Origin: Antedon mediterranea
Taxonomy: Eukaryota > Echinodermata > Crinoidea > Comatulida > Antedonidae
Length of the DNA: 64,000 nucleotides
Direction: 5' to 3'
Assembly (NCBI RefSeq): GCF_964355755.1
Contig: NC_092677.1
Span: forward strand, 8,888,601-8,952,600
Shown here: piece by piece, positions 11,501-25,352 of the stretch
Layout of the letters: each line of letters begins with the position of its first letter
How positions within the stretch are numbered: position 1 is the first letter of the stretch
Program-made: the position numbers and the translations under genes
The notes under the pieces: model-generated
Database searches by the model: none
What the model saw: the letters and a program-made list of their open reading frames with translations, nothing else
What the model was told of the DNA's origin: nothing

Positions 11501-14500
11501 TCCTTACAGAATGGACCTGGTAAGAACTTTTCAGTCGGTAGCATGTGTTTGAATATTGTATCTGAATCGTCAAAAAAATCACATATACGTTTTAAAGGCT
11601 GATATTTGTGACCTATTAGAGGTATATTCTTCAAACCCATGTCAGATATCAATAACATTCTTTCATCATTTGATTTACCCTGGAGAGTTTGTCTGATGTG
11701 TTCCAAGTGGTAAACTCTTGCTTCATCACTAAACTTGTGGAACGATTTCAGAATGAACTTCTTGTAGACACTGGATTCCGTACATTCTGTTAAGCCAACA
11801 AGAGTGTGTATTTCTTTCAATGACCTATCATCTTTAATAAACCCCGCCTTGGATTTAGTTAACCATTGTTCTTTTTCCACCTCCGGAATGTCAGAATGAA
11901 GAACAAAGTTCTGTTTGCTTTGATTTAAGGCAATGGATTCATTGTAAATAGAAAGGTAGCATGGTAACTTTTTTAAATCATTGACATGCTGTTCCGTTAT
12001 CTCTGATCCAACGACTTGTTCAAAAAACAACAAAACATTTCGTCTGTTTTCATCAGTTAATGAACCAAATGCTTTGTCATTTGCTTCTAAGAGACTAACC
12101 AAACTTTTCAGTAATCTCTCAGGTGTACTTTTAGTGGTAATAAATCGTTTAATAAAATCAATAATAGACATCTGAGCTCTGTAGTTACACCCACTTTTGA
12201 AAATAGAACAATTTAAAACTGGAAGTTCCATCTTAGCAAGAGCATCTCTAACTTTGTTACCAGCTACATAATAGTCATTAAGTACCGAGTCAACTTCTGA
12301 AAATGGCATTAGATAATGATTTACTGTAGCTGGACCTGTCCGGATGGTAACAGGAAGCACAGACCAATTACCCATCAGTTCTCTGATGCAAGTAAATTCA
12401 TTATCATTATCACTGTTTTCAAATTCCTCTTTCAAAAAATTCCAAAGTTCTCGAATCCATGTTTTGTTTGGCACTTCATGACGGTTCGGGTCCCATATAA
12501 CTTTCGAATTTGAACTTTGTAGGTATACATTAGTGTGTAACCTCTCCACAAGATCTGTAGTGTTGAATCTGTTTATTTCATGTGACTTTTCTGAAAAATG
12601 ACTTTGAGCGCGGCTATGCACAAATTCTTTCAAGCAGTTCGGAAGTAACGTGTACTTTTCTGATAGAAATGTTGTTGTACTGAACCTTCGTAACTGTGAA
12701 TCTTGCGTTAGCAGCATTGGCAGCCCATTTAGTGGAATAACACCGTCTTGTAATTTCCCGTTCATATCAATATACTTCAACAGTTTAAAGTAATTTTCTT
12801 TACTCTTAAAGCTTGAGTTAGTGATGTTACAAGGCAATTCATCTTGATTTAATTCAGTTTTAAGGAAATTAACGACAGCATTCGGTGAAACTTTCTCAAC
12901 CGAATATATCCGGCGTTCACCAGCCTGATGTCGCGATGTTGCTTTTATCAGACCACTGTATACATTATCAGGAACAATTGTTACATTGAAACCAAGGCGT
13001 TGCAGAATTGGTATTGGAACTGTATTTCTTTCTTGTTTTTTGTTTCTTTGTTTCTTGTTTAGTAAAACCTCTTCCGTATAAAGGTATGCCGTATCTCCAG
13101 TGGGTTCAGAAAAAACGGGAAGCCATTTCAATGTGTAACGAAACCTTTCACTCTGAAACCTACTACAAGGCCTGATAGTTTCACCTAACAATCTGATAAC
13201 CGGAAACATTGACATATGATTTTGAAGAATATTTACAAATACTTGTGCAGCCAGTTGTATCCAACCTGAAGGCACTATATTTACATCTGGAAAGTAATAC
13301 CAATATACCTCCATCTTCTTGTTCATTGAAGAAAAGGTCAATTGTGATCTGAAGATTCTGTCTCTCAATTGTAGTAAAAGTTGGGAGTAGGACTGGGCAA
13401 TAACCTGGCATTTAACGTAATCATTCCAGTCATTATTTTGCGAAATAGTTGATAAATTGCGTCTGCTAGGATCAAGACTGAAATGTCCATTAATACTGAC
13501 AGGTAGATTCACTTCTATTGGAAGTGGTAGGAAGCAATACGTACGTGCAGTGGGCTGAAAAGTTGTAGATAAACACGCTGCTACGCCACTTCGTGGTAAA
13601 AGTTTAAAATTTCCTTCAGCATATGCGCATGACAACACATCAGGAATCTCGTCAGTAGATCCTATTCGTTGACTAATTAACCATACTTGTTCTTCGCCAT
13701 ATTTATCAGAAATTTTCATTTCATATGTAACCTCTTTCATTATGATTCCTTTTATGCTTGGTTTCCTGGCACAATCTTTTACATAGTGATAAAACTCCTC
13801 TCGTTTTTGTCTATCTTCTGGCGACAACTCTGCACTTACCCAGTAATCTGTTTTCATTTTGTTGGATTTATCAATATGTGAAATTGTAATCTTTGTAAGA
13901 TTATTTAAATACAATAACATATTAAACGCTTTTGATTCAAACGTGTTAAGCAATTTCTGCATTTCATTCCCATCGAATAGCGCCTGGCTCATTGGCACCT
14001 GATTATTTAAAGAAACATGATGCCTCATTTTTGTAGTACGTAAAGGAAATCTAAACAACGTACACCCCTTATTTTTGAGCGAGGGAAAACGAAAACAAGC
14101 CAGAGATCCTCGAAATAATTTATTGATTTTTTGTGAAAGTTTATATTGAAATCCTGGTGATTCTACAGTGGCGTGATCAATGAAAGCGCAGTGCGGATCA
14201 AAAATACAGAGCGTGTCGTCATTAGTTAAAAATGAAGGGCAATCTGTGAGATGGTACACGGAATTGAACCCTATTCCATATTGCCCTGTCTTATCTGGAT
14301 GTACAGACTTTGCACCAGTTCCAAGCTCTTGAATTCCCTTTAAGTCATCTTCTGTGAAAGGTTTGTTGTTGAAAACACACAATGCTGGTCCAAGAGTTTG
14401 TTTCCAGGATTCACAGAATACATTTTTATCTGAATGTTGCCGTTCGTCAAATATAAAATTAATTTCGTCGGCCCCGGCGTCGTCAGAATTCTGTAGCAGC

Positions 14501-17500
14501 TCTTTGAATATTGATTCATCACAAGGATACCCCTTCAGTATCTCACCGATTCGATTAGTCAGTTTCTGAACTTGCCCAAACATTGTACCATTAAGTTCCA
14601 ATCTATGCTTGGAAAGTACTCTTGTTCTTATATCTTTTATGCCTATATCTGCTGCCAGTTTATGAGGTATTAGGTCATTGCACAGTATTTCTCCTTCTAA
14701 AACATCGTCTGAAGTGTCATGCAGACAGAAGCTCAATTCGTCGACTGGTCTCAAGCATCCTTGCTTATCAGGAACTAAAATTTGCCGTTCATCCTCACAA
14801 GCTATATCTTCAAGAGGTTTGCATTCAGCAATACTTTGAACCATGTCAATTGCCACTTGTAAATCATCTTCTTCAAGAGCGTCTTCTTGGTACTTTAATT
14901 TAAGATTATAGCTGACATCTAACAAGATAGAATACGAGAAATCATCTTCAATGCCTAACAATTCAAAAAACGATTTATGCTTTTCAAGTTCTGTTGGTAG
15001 TTTGTAAAAGTAGGGATGGAATTCTCTCTTGCACTTCAATGCAACATGCTCAATCTTCAAGAATCTTCCAGAGCAAAGGACAATTGCTGATTTCTGTAAT
15101 TCTGTACGAATGGTGTCTTCAAAATCATGCAGCAATTTTCCAAGATCTGAATATATATTTGTGCACATGCGCAAAACAGTCAATTCATTCTCTGCAAGGT
15201 TCTCATTCTTAATATTGCTTAATTGTTTAAGTTGTTGTGTGACGTCACAACAATAAGATGTGCTAATTTGGTTTGGTAGATTAAACATCTGACGTACAGA
15301 TTCTGAATTTTGACATAACTTAAAAACAACTTCATCAACAATAGGTTTCACAAAACATACCGAATCTACACACTCAGAAGGATAAATCTGTTCTTTTGCA
15401 CATAAAAAATCTCGGCTATCTGTTGTAAACCATGGAAAATCTTTCGGAAAATCGCTGGGTCTTGAAAAAACTGGCAATATATGTAGACATGACAGTTCTT
15501 CTTTAAACTCCAGGTCGATTTTCATCCGTTTTTCTTCTAAAAACATCATGAAATATTGTAGCCTCATTATCTTGTGTTGCCTATTATGCTTACTCTTTTC
15601 AATAACTTGACCTCTTTTTAGAAGTTCTGGAAAATTTATATTATCCTTTAAAATTCCTAGCTCAACCATAATTTGCATTCGTGTCTCGTCTTGAAAGGAC
15701 TGACTTGGGAAACGATTTTCTTCGGGTTCAAACAATTTGGCTACTTTGCCATCCGGGTGTACAACATTAGATATCATTTGCAAATGATTAGTACTGTTTG
15801 TTGGAATGCACGCTATGGTCATTAAGAGAGTTTTATACAGCGGTCTCTTATAATTGTCAATAACATGCATTGTTAATCTGTTACGAATATCATTTTCAAT
15901 TTTGCTGATGTTAGGAAAAAATATTTCTTCGAAAAATCGCTCTTCATTGTATGTTATTGTATTCAAATAGTCACCACAACCGGCAATTAGAAATCCCTGG
16001 ACAACTTTATCCGGGATATCTACAACATATCTTCCATGTGAGATGAATTTCTGAAGAACTGTTTTGACATTATCAGCAATAGTAGTATTCTGAACATCTG
16101 GCTTGTAAATTACGATTGAATCAATATTTAACCATTTATCATCCTTTGAGAATACGCATGGTTTATCTCCAGAACCATCAATTCCATGCACGATAGCCAT
16201 GTAGAATGATTTTAGCAGAGGAAAACATTCACTTTGCTGAGGAATCTGTGATTCATCTGGCCAAAGGTCATACATTTGGGCAGTTCCAAGGTATTTCTGT
16301 GCTTTTTCGTGTTTTAATAAGCTCACATAGCTTCTAGTAATAATGTCCACAAGAATGGCTTCGTTCCAATCAGATTTTTCATCCACACCATATTGTGCAA
16401 CTCTTTTCCAAAGACTACGCCTATCGGTAGATACCACAAAATTACCATTTATATGGCAAGGTACACCACATGCTGGTATTGAAAGTGGCAGGAAACAGAA
16501 TATTTCTCCTTGTTTAAGACTGCTGTTGACTGGAAGTGCTACACCTCCGCAGGGAATTTTATATCGTGATGTAGAAGTATTGTTTGGTTTCTTGAATAAA
16601 TCTAGAGCTTGTGATTGGCCCATTGCAGTAAACACTAACCAATCTCTGAAATCTTTCGAAGTAATATGATGAAACAGATCAGCACCCTCTGGTGTTAGAA
16701 AATGTTCAACACTCACCATTGTTAATGCAGATGGATAGTAACCTATATACTCTTTTTGTGACAGATACTGAGAAGCTTCACGCAATATGCTGTTCTGAAT
16801 TTCAAACTTCTTTTCTTCATCTTGATCATCCAGTGAAGCGTTTATCTTTTTCAGGTATTGTTTTGGATATTTTTCGAGAGAGAACAGTTTTACAGCATGC
16901 GTTGGGTTTTGACGAGGTTGTAAATGATAAACGGATACCTTCGTTACATGTTGCGTAAACAGAAGTAGTTTCTCAGACGTTTCGTTTACATTTTTCATTA
17001 ACTGAACAATGCCATCTTCATCAAAGTATTTATCACTTATCTGACTTTCAATTCCCATGGCGCGCTGTCTTAATGGCAAACGGAACAATGTTCCATTAAA
17101 GTTAACTTTATTACTTTGGAAAATATCACATCCAAAAATGTCCTGATACGGTTGGAATTGATCCTTGAATCTCCGTAACGTAGATTTACTTCGATTTAGA
17201 TCGATCCTAATTCCAGGGTTGCTCTTATCTCTGAGTTGATTATCCAAGAATTCTGTATGAGGGTCAAGAAACCCAATCATACCACGAGACAAGAAACTAG
17301 GAACGTCTGTTATATGATAAACAGAATTGAAACCTAAACCGAACGTGCCGATCTGCACCTGATTGTCTTGTTTTGTTCTCCCGCCGATTTTGGTAATATT
17401 ATCAAAATCTGTATCACTGAATGTTGCATCGTTATAAACCCATAATGCAGGACCGTTCCATGCCTTCATGCCTTTATCTAAAAGCTTTTGTTTTAACTCA

Positions 17501-20500
17501 CTATTTGTGCGCATATCAATCATAAATTTAACCTCAGTGGCACCTGCATCATCAGCGTTTTGAATCATCTCTTTGGCAATGGAATCTTCAATGTATCCAC
17601 TGTCAAGAATGTTCTTTAATCTTTGAGTAAGATCCTCCTTTTGACCAGCTTGTTGAAATCCTGCTAGTGACATGGCACCGCTAAACTTTTGAGCCAGTGA
17701 GGCTACACCAAGACGTTGGTAAATCTTACGAGGAACACTTTCATGCACCAATTTTATTTCTTCAAAATCGTCATCATTTGACCACTCCTCGTTTGGAAAG
17801 CATACATCATCACACGTAGTAAACTTCAGGCAATTTGAATTTCCAGTGGCCACAGGAAGCAAAATTCGATCTCTAACCTCGTCGGGCAGTTGTTCATCGG
17901 AAAATTGTGTCAAGTTTATAATAGATTCAATGATATGTATTACCAGATCTCTATCATCGTTAATGCGCTCTTCTTTCACGTTACCATTAGCTTTTTCATG
18001 GAATTGCACAATTTCCTCCAACAATCCAAGCATTGGTTCGGTCTCACCATCAAATGTTGTACTTGCTCCAAACTCATTAAATAAGTGTGTGAACGCATTT
18101 AATTTTGGAGAAAGAGTATATAGGTATGGTTCTAAGCTATGCCTAGTTTTTTTGATTAAAATTTGTCTCGGTGCAACAAAACTTTGTCCCGTCCAAACAA
18201 GTTTGTCCTCGTGCTCTCTAAATGATTTAAACTCATCTAAATTACTTTGCATAACGTAGTATATATCGGGTAGTATTCTTTCAATGGTATCTATGAGATC
18301 TGTGTTCTTAGTTTGATGCTGATCAGTTAGAAAGCTTACTATGTTCTGTAGATGTGTGTAAATCGACTTCAATGGAGGTGTTAAATCCCACTTGAATCTT
18401 TTAGATAGTTGGTTGTACTCATTTGAGACAAGAGCCAGTGTTGAGCCAACTAAAGGTGCGTGTGAGACAGATGTTACATCTTTTGGTGAAGCTAGAGTTT
18501 GATTTGACTGGAACCAAGGAAATTCTTCTGGGTATATCTGTTGATCTACAACCTTTACAACAGGAACCCATTGATAATTTTCAAGGTATGTAAGCACATT
18601 CATATCATCCAGAATTTGGTGAGAACATTCTAACAGTTCACATACAGCATGTGCTTTGCCTTTGTCGGGATGTACCATTAGGAGTTCTACACATCTTTTA
18701 ATTTCCAAAGGTTTTACTTGCTTATGTGTTTTTAATCCAAGCTGTAGTAGGATATCTCGATAATTACAGTCAAATGGTGCAGCAGGAAATAAATCCTCTT
18801 CTCCTCTAAACAGCTTGCTTAAAAGGTGATCGGACGGATCAAAACATTCAGATGCCTTCTGATGATTCCCGTTTTGTAAAGGGATAAATGGTTTGTCTTG
18901 TATTGTTTTTATTATTTTCGACCTGTACGTCTTATTGACTTCGTCCCACCTGTCCATTATCCAAATGATTAATTCTGTCAACTTCTTGTTTTCTGTGCAT
19001 TGAATCATTTGACACAGCACATCTTCTCTTGGACATTGTTTAAGGCTTAATTTAGAGGCCAAAATTCTGGAATCTTCACTTGATACATCAAGAATTTCCT
19101 CACTTGTTTGAAAGTCGACTGGAAGAGTATCTTTACTTACTGTCCTTAGCTCCTTGCCGTTTTCCATGGCTGCCTGGAATCTATTGGTTCTTCCCAAGAC
19201 GCGTGTTGCCTTATCAAAGACAGCAAGTTTTACTATAATATTCCTATCTTCAGTTGTCATATTATTTGGAATATCTTTCAAAAATGCCCTCAACAACTCT
19301 ACATTATTCACAGACAGTTTATCAACATCCTCCTTAAATGTTTCACTAGTTTTGGCTTCCGCATAAATTCGCAAGATGTCTGTGGGTTGTGCATAGTGGA
19401 AGTACTTTCTCCATTTAGAAGGAACAAATTCTGCATTATCAAAGTTAACAGGAATCAGATGCAGTTGTGGTAGTATATCTTCGATACTTGATTTGTTGCT
19501 GCTACTGGTGACAACAATGTGAGAATTCTGTTGGAATCGAACTAATCTGATGTTATCACGGTCTTTGCTGAAGTTGGTGGGAACCAGTGTAATACCTTCA
19601 AATTCTTGGATGTCACACTCTGCTTCATTACAAACGTTTCTCTGTATGAAATTCCAGATTATTTCAAGCCAGCTCAGTGGCGGATAACCATTCCTGCCAG
19701 GACACCATAAGACATCTGGTTGGGTTAACCAATTAAGTGGCAATGCTTCTTTGAGCAAAGCTGAAATCATTTTAGGTTTCAGTTTCTGAACCTGGTTTAT
19801 ACCTGAAAAAAGAATCAATTTAATTTGTGAGAAACAGTAAAATTATTTGTTAATAAATCTGGGTAATGGAAACTTCTACATTATTAGGCCCAAAAATAAA
19901 GCAGTTTTTTTTTCTCTCTTTTGTGGCGCAAACACATTATTAATAATGTTGTCTAACATTTAAGTTATGTCTCCTACTTATGTTATTGCACGACTAAATT
20001 TCAAAATACTAAATATTTATATAATTATCTTGTATTGTTATATAGATTGTGCTTGATTAGTTTTTATAACTATATATTATCACCCTTTGTCAATATATGA
20101 TTTTTTTCTTGTTGACAATAAAGTTGAAAGTTTGAAACTAAAAAAAAGCACACAAACCTCCAAATAACTTACCTGTTTTTTTACTTTCAACTATGATCTT
20201 TTCCTTTAGTGATTCCCTTAGATCTTCTTTAATAAATTTATTGTTTAGACCTGGTACCAAATCCATTGTGCAATCACTTGATGCAAAGAATATCGCATTA
20301 GTATCTCCAGAAGCGAATTTACAAAACGATCCATCAGCTACTGGCAACAACTCAAACCCTTGTAGATCAATAAAATCATCATCGTCTAGTAAGTACTCTA
20401 AAAGGTTGATCTTTTCGCAACTAGTGAGGCTGCTCAAAGAAACATTACGTAGGGTGTCACGAACAATTTGAGGAGTAATACGGTTTCCATACTTCTCAAC

Positions 20501-23200
20501 TGTCTTTATGATATTTGGATAGTGTTTTATCGACACAATCGGCATGTTGTGTTTTAGAAGAAGCATTGAAATAAGGCGTTGTGTTTCTTCAGGAACTTTC
20601 TCAAGAAGGTCAAATATTGCAGTATTAGTACTTATCCACTCACCATTACCAACTTCACTAAAGAACACTTTCTCAATCAGTAATAGTTTGAACAGTTCAG
20701 GACACATTAATTCCTTCCATGGATAAGTAACTTTCTCCATGTCAGGCCACGTCTGATATACACATTCAACCGAACATTGGCCTGTTTTATGTAGTTCGAT
20801 AGCTTCGAGAATGAGCTTCACATATGCCTTTGGAACAAGGAGCTGTAGAAGAAGTTGGTTCCATTTTGAAATCTTATCGTGACGATCTTTAACGGGCCAT
20901 TTAATTGAACGACGGTCATCACTAACACCAAAATCAGCATTCACATGTACTGGTAACCCACTGTAGTTCTCTTCTGCTGGGAGCGGAAGAAAACAGAATG
21001 TTCTGCCGTCGATCATTTGCTCCTCGTGGCTTGTGGAAACATGCATGGCTACACCAACTATTGGAAGCCGATCATGTTCTTTTGCTAATGTAAACATTTC
21101 AGATTTTGGATCTGGATTGTCAATAAAATTACTCACAAGCCACTTGTACTCAATGACTTTCTTATGATTCTTAACCTGAATATTCATTGGGAATACTATG
21201 GAAAATTGTTTGTGTTTTTGGCATTTCCTGTCTTCAATAGATGCTACCATGTTTTCTCTACTTTCCTTTACAGAATGTTTTGTTTCATCTGACAGTTTAA
21301 CAGAGCATAAACATATTTCTTGTTCGGGAAGTCTTTCTCCGACAGTTATGCTTTCTGTATTCTTCAGAAATAGTAGCATTATTTTTGCATCATCAACAAA
21401 CAAATCGAAATATGTTTTTATATTATTTCCATCTATAATATCTTCTGAAATTACTGATGGTTGATTTCGAAGAGGAAGGCGAAAAATTGTTCCCATGAAG
21501 TCTTCTTCTTCAGGGATCGGATCTCCAAACAGATTTGTATATGGTGCAAATTGATCAGAGAAATTTCTGATGACACTTTTCTTCGTCCTACGACCGCTCT
21601 GCATTCTACCTTTGTACTCAAACAACTCCTCCCTGGGATCCATAAATGCTAAATAATCGCCACTGAGAATGCTTGCCATATCTAAAGGTTAAACAATATG
21701 TTATATCTACTACATATCGGTAAAAATTCAATAATGATAATAATGATAATTTTAGCATATCATCTAATGGAATTAAACTCTACAAATACAATTAAAACTA
21801 GCTTACCTGTCAAATGATATACTGACACAAATCCCATTCCAAAACGACCAACTTTTGTTGGATCATCCCTCTTTTTAGATACCGATAAATTCTGTATGCT
21901 TATCCAGTCATCGTCACGAAATATTGCATCATTGAAAGCACACAAAGCTGGCCCCTGGAAAGGTGACAAATCGCCAATTCCTTCCCCTCGATACAAACGA
22001 TCGGTGCCATGTTGCCGCTGATCATATAAAAACTTGACTGTCCCAGCTCCAGCGTCATCTGCATTCTGTGTCAACTCCTGTAAACAATATTTTTTTTTTA
22101 TTTGTGTGTACTTCTATTATCAAAATGAAACAAAAACGTAAGAAGTTGAAAAAGTAAGTATTGTTGTTGCCAGTTATCTGATGTACATTACTTATAGTTA
22201 GTAATAACAGTTTGTAAATCGTGTCGAACAAACGCTCATGCTCCACCCTAAACAATTATATATACTGCTCTTCCGTAATTCTTTGATAATAATTTTATAG
22301 TAAATTCTACCTTTAACAATTGACCACCAGTGTAATTTCGAAGTATTTGTTTGACGTTTTGTAACAGTGTTGGCGGTTTTTGCCCAAAACATAAATCTAA
22401 GAAAAAAGAGAGCGCTTTTTATTAAATTGTATTTATTAATTGTAAAATATATGTGTGAGGGCAAAGGGCGAAGAGTAAAATAATATAACATAAAATACAT
22501 TTTAATGAAATAATACATTTATTGAACAACAATCGCGTTGTTAAGTTTGTGACTTTTAAATTTCACAGAATATCGTAGTTTCGTAGGACTCTATTATAAT
22601 ACCGTAGCAATAATATTCGTTTGTATTGTTTAATCTATATCTTCATGGAGAGTGGATTTGACACTTTCTGGGGCACCTTTTAATTGTTTAGTCTTTAGAA
22701 TGGCGATTTTCCAAAAGTTTTTGTTTCTGCTAAATAAACACAGACTCGGCAATTTTTGGCCATCTTCACCCACCTGAACAATAGATCATAGAGAGGCAGG
22801 TCTACATAATATAGTGGTAGTTATATTTTGAAGAATAGGCATAATGACTAGGAATATGAGTAGACTATTACAGTATATAGCAATACTAAATTCGGCCCAA
22901 TTACGGGCGTACGGAATATTTCTACGTAAATACATGCTAAAATTATGCTTTGGCCAAAAATTATGCAAAACCTCGGGCAAAACACAATAATTATAAACAA
23001 ATCAACGACCCACACACATACGGTATTTTGGTATGAGTGAATGAAATTGTCTGTATTAATTACTAGGCGCCGTAACATGGTTTGTTTTTTACACACAAAA
23101 AATGGGTTGTCACAAACCATGTAGTTTGTCTATTTGTAAAACAAGACAAAACATGGTTTGTAAACAACATGTTTGAATTACCTTCCTCATCATCAGACAT
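8561..23200 (-). CDS. Sacsin-like giant co-chaperone, copy A (frameshifted)
   Basis: I infer five coding exons (minus): 23200-23182, 22396-22311, 22077-21807, 21681-20173 and 19802-8561, with GT-AG junctions and consistent phases. The ATG at 23200 gives MSDDEED and then LCFGQK. Three sacsin internal repeats are visible, each opening with an HSP90-like ATPase: repeat 1 from residue ~7 (ELTQNADDAG), repeat 2 at ~1326 (KEMIQNADDAG, GTFGLGFNSVYH) and repeat 3 at ~2369 (KELLQNSDDAG, GQYGIGFNSVYH). The C-terminal part has a Tudor-like patch (VGEYVVYETDG), a J domain with WHPDKNP and a HEPN domain. The coding sum is 13,127 nt, one short of a multiple of three. A one-base deletion near 10869/10870, located by alignment to copy B, leads to TAG at 10861-10863 and a 3,608-aa product without J and HEPN. 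The remaining ~2.3 kb (8561-10869) stays open. This may be a recent pseudogene, a truncated protein or a sequencing error. I did not detect an N-terminal ubiquitin-like domain as in human SACS. Confidence 0.85.
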
Positions 23201-23815
23201 GATTAAGATGTACAGTCTTGCTCCTAAGTATATAATATAATCAACACCGTTGTTATTTATTTATTAAAATAACAGAGAGGCAGAACGGTTTAGGGATTAA
23301 CATATATATGACTCTCATGATGATTGAACAATTTCAGAATAATTATGGCGATGTCCGCATCCCATAGCTTTTAGGTATGGAACACAAAAAATCAACGTGA
23401 TATCCTAATTTAAAAATTGGGATTGCACTAAGTAGCATCCAGATGAAACAAGAAATACTTTTGACGTAACACTTTTAATTATTGGTATATAATTATATAT
23501 ACTGTAATTTCGGTGTAAAAAAACTGGCAATTTTCAAATGTACGAGTATGAATAATACCTGTCGTTCACACGGAGAGAATTTAGCACCCATGAAAATTAC
23601 CACCGAAAGAGAAACTTATCACAAAATCGGTTAAAATTATTTAATCAAATTTAAACAAACCGATTTGTTTTGTATCTCGCTCACCGAATACCGAATAATA
23701 TGTCAAGTGCAGTGTTATGTAAACACTATAAGGCCTTGTCTTTTGAGGCGTGGGAGTACGATTACTAACACACCATGGAGTAAAGAATAATTAGCTCCTA
23801 AATTTCATTGGAGGA
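23201..23815. other. Upstream flank of sacsin copy A
   Basis: This AT-rich stretch lies between the copy A start codon and a LINE remnant. It should contain the copy A promoter, but I recognise no core promoter element with confidence. No gene is seen. Confidence 0.35.
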
Positions 23816-24561
23816 GTGCTGTTTACAGCCCACTTAAATGTGGTAAACGTGTACATACTAAGATACAACCAGTTGCTTATTAATGCCATACCTATTGAAT
23901 GGAAAGAATCTATAGCGAGAGACCAATACGATGACGACGAACAAGTGAACACAATTGAGAAATCCTTGTTCCGAAAAGAGAACAAAGGTCAATTTTATTA
24001 TAGGCACTTTGTAAATGAAATAGCTACCAATCCCATTGCAGAGGCAAAATGGGAAGTACTGTTCAATAATGCTGAACTAGATTGGTATGAAGTATGGACA
24101 AATAAAATACACAACTATAAGCACATAAATAGAATTGCACAATTTAATTTTAAATTACTACACAATATTTTACCTTGTAAAAAAAGGCTTAAAGATGGGA
24201 AAATATTAGAAAACAATATATGTGACAGGTGTAAAAAAAGAAATTGAATGTGAATTACATATGCTAGTTGTATGTATGGCTTAAATTTAATGACCTCATA
24301 TTTAAGTGTTTACCAACAGAAGGTACTATCAATTGGTATAAAATAATAACAGCTGGTACACGAAACATAATTGTAAATGAACTTATTTCATTATTCACAT
24401 TTTGCATTTACAAATCATGCATTTTGGACAAATTAGAAAAAACGAAAAAACATAAAGTGATATGGAATTTGTTTTCATCTGAATTGAAATTCTTAATTAC
24501 AAATGAATACGAATGCAATTTTATTAAAGCAGACAAAAAATGGAAAAAATGTAAAAACTAG
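23816..24561 (+). pseudogene. LINE ORF2 C-terminal remnant with zf-RVT-like domain (frameshifted)
   Basis: Two adjacent open pieces (23816-24247 and 24268-24561) read as the tail of an L1/Tx1-type LINE polyprotein. The first has WEVLFNNAELDWYEVW, HINRIAQFNFKLLHNILPC and CDRC. A frameshift at the A-run near 24233-24239 moves the next zinc-ligand segment (ELHMLVVC) into another frame, and a further break precedes the second piece, so the copy is dead. The CxxC...HxxxxxC pattern is typical of the zf-RVT region. The palm domain is absent, consistent with 5' truncation. Confidence 0.7.
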
Positions 24562-24865
24562 CATTTTAGAGAACTTACCTTGATTTTATTTCATTCTCTG
24601 TTTTAATATATGCGATATTTTCATGTATCTGTACAGTACAATTTTAAATATACAATATGTATGATGTATCACTAATTATTTTATCAATGGTTCTATTATA
24701 GCTCCATCTGTATAGAGTCTATTTACCTTTATGCCAAATATGTATCTATATCGTTTTAAGAATGATTATTAATTAGAATTATTTATACTATTATACATTT
24801 AAAATGAGAAGAAATTACAATAAAGGTGGGTGATTCCCACGAAAGATAAAAAAAAAGATACATCC
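24562..24865 (+). mobile_element. LINE 3' UTR and tail with terminal hairpin
   Basis: AT-rich sequence follows the LINE remnant and ends with AATAAAG, a hairpin at 24826-24840 (GTGGG / CCCAC around a 5-nt loop) and an A-rich tail, GATAAAAAAAAAGATA. The same arrangement occurs at 26155-26200. Confidence 0.6.
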
Positions 24866-25230
24866 AGCACACATACAGAACCTCTGAATGTGTTGAGTAG
24901 TGCAATTTGTGGCACACTACAATTTTCAAAATACAAAGTCTGCCACTATCAAAACTGAAACTGAATGACTATTACCTATTAAACTGAAACTGAATTAACA
25001 TGTCTATTACCTATTATTAAACTGAAGTTAAATGCAGTTACATGTCTACACAGTAAAATGTATGTAACAAAAGTAAAAACTAAAATGGCCTATAATTAGA
25101 CTACAAACTTTCGCACCTACCTAACTCAGCTGATACGAGTTCATGGTTAACGTGATCACTATTGCAAACATGAATGATCCAGGCCTAAAGTAATATCAAC
25201 AGATTTACACACAAATCGAGTTGTTATTAT
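24866..25230. other. Gene-free stretch
   Basis: The sequence is AT-rich with a local near-duplication of AAACTGAAACTGAATxAC around 24950-25030. No gene is seen. Confidence 0.4.
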
Positions 25231-25352
25231 ATTGATTTAATGGGGCGTTGCATTTGTAATGTATTCACACGTGACTACTAAACCGAATGATATTCTTCCA
25301 CGTAAATATGGAAATTCCTACAGCTTATGTATTAAACGCCAAAAAGGACAGT
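25231..25352. mobile_element. MITE family 1, copy 2
   Basis: It starts ATTGATTTAATGGGGCGTTGC and ends AACGCCAAAAAGGACAG, with internal CACACGTGACT and GATATTCTTCCACGTAAAT. It aligns with copies at 6137-6463 and 47367-47509, and has the uninterrupted CGTAAATATGG site that in copy 1 received the nested MITE. Confidence 0.7.

Noticed and set aside
11270-19366. Many plus-strand open frames of 60-137 codons opposite sacsin copy A (and the same opposite copy B).
   Set aside because: They are antisense shadows of the giant coding exons. They recur at the same positions in both copies and have no domains.
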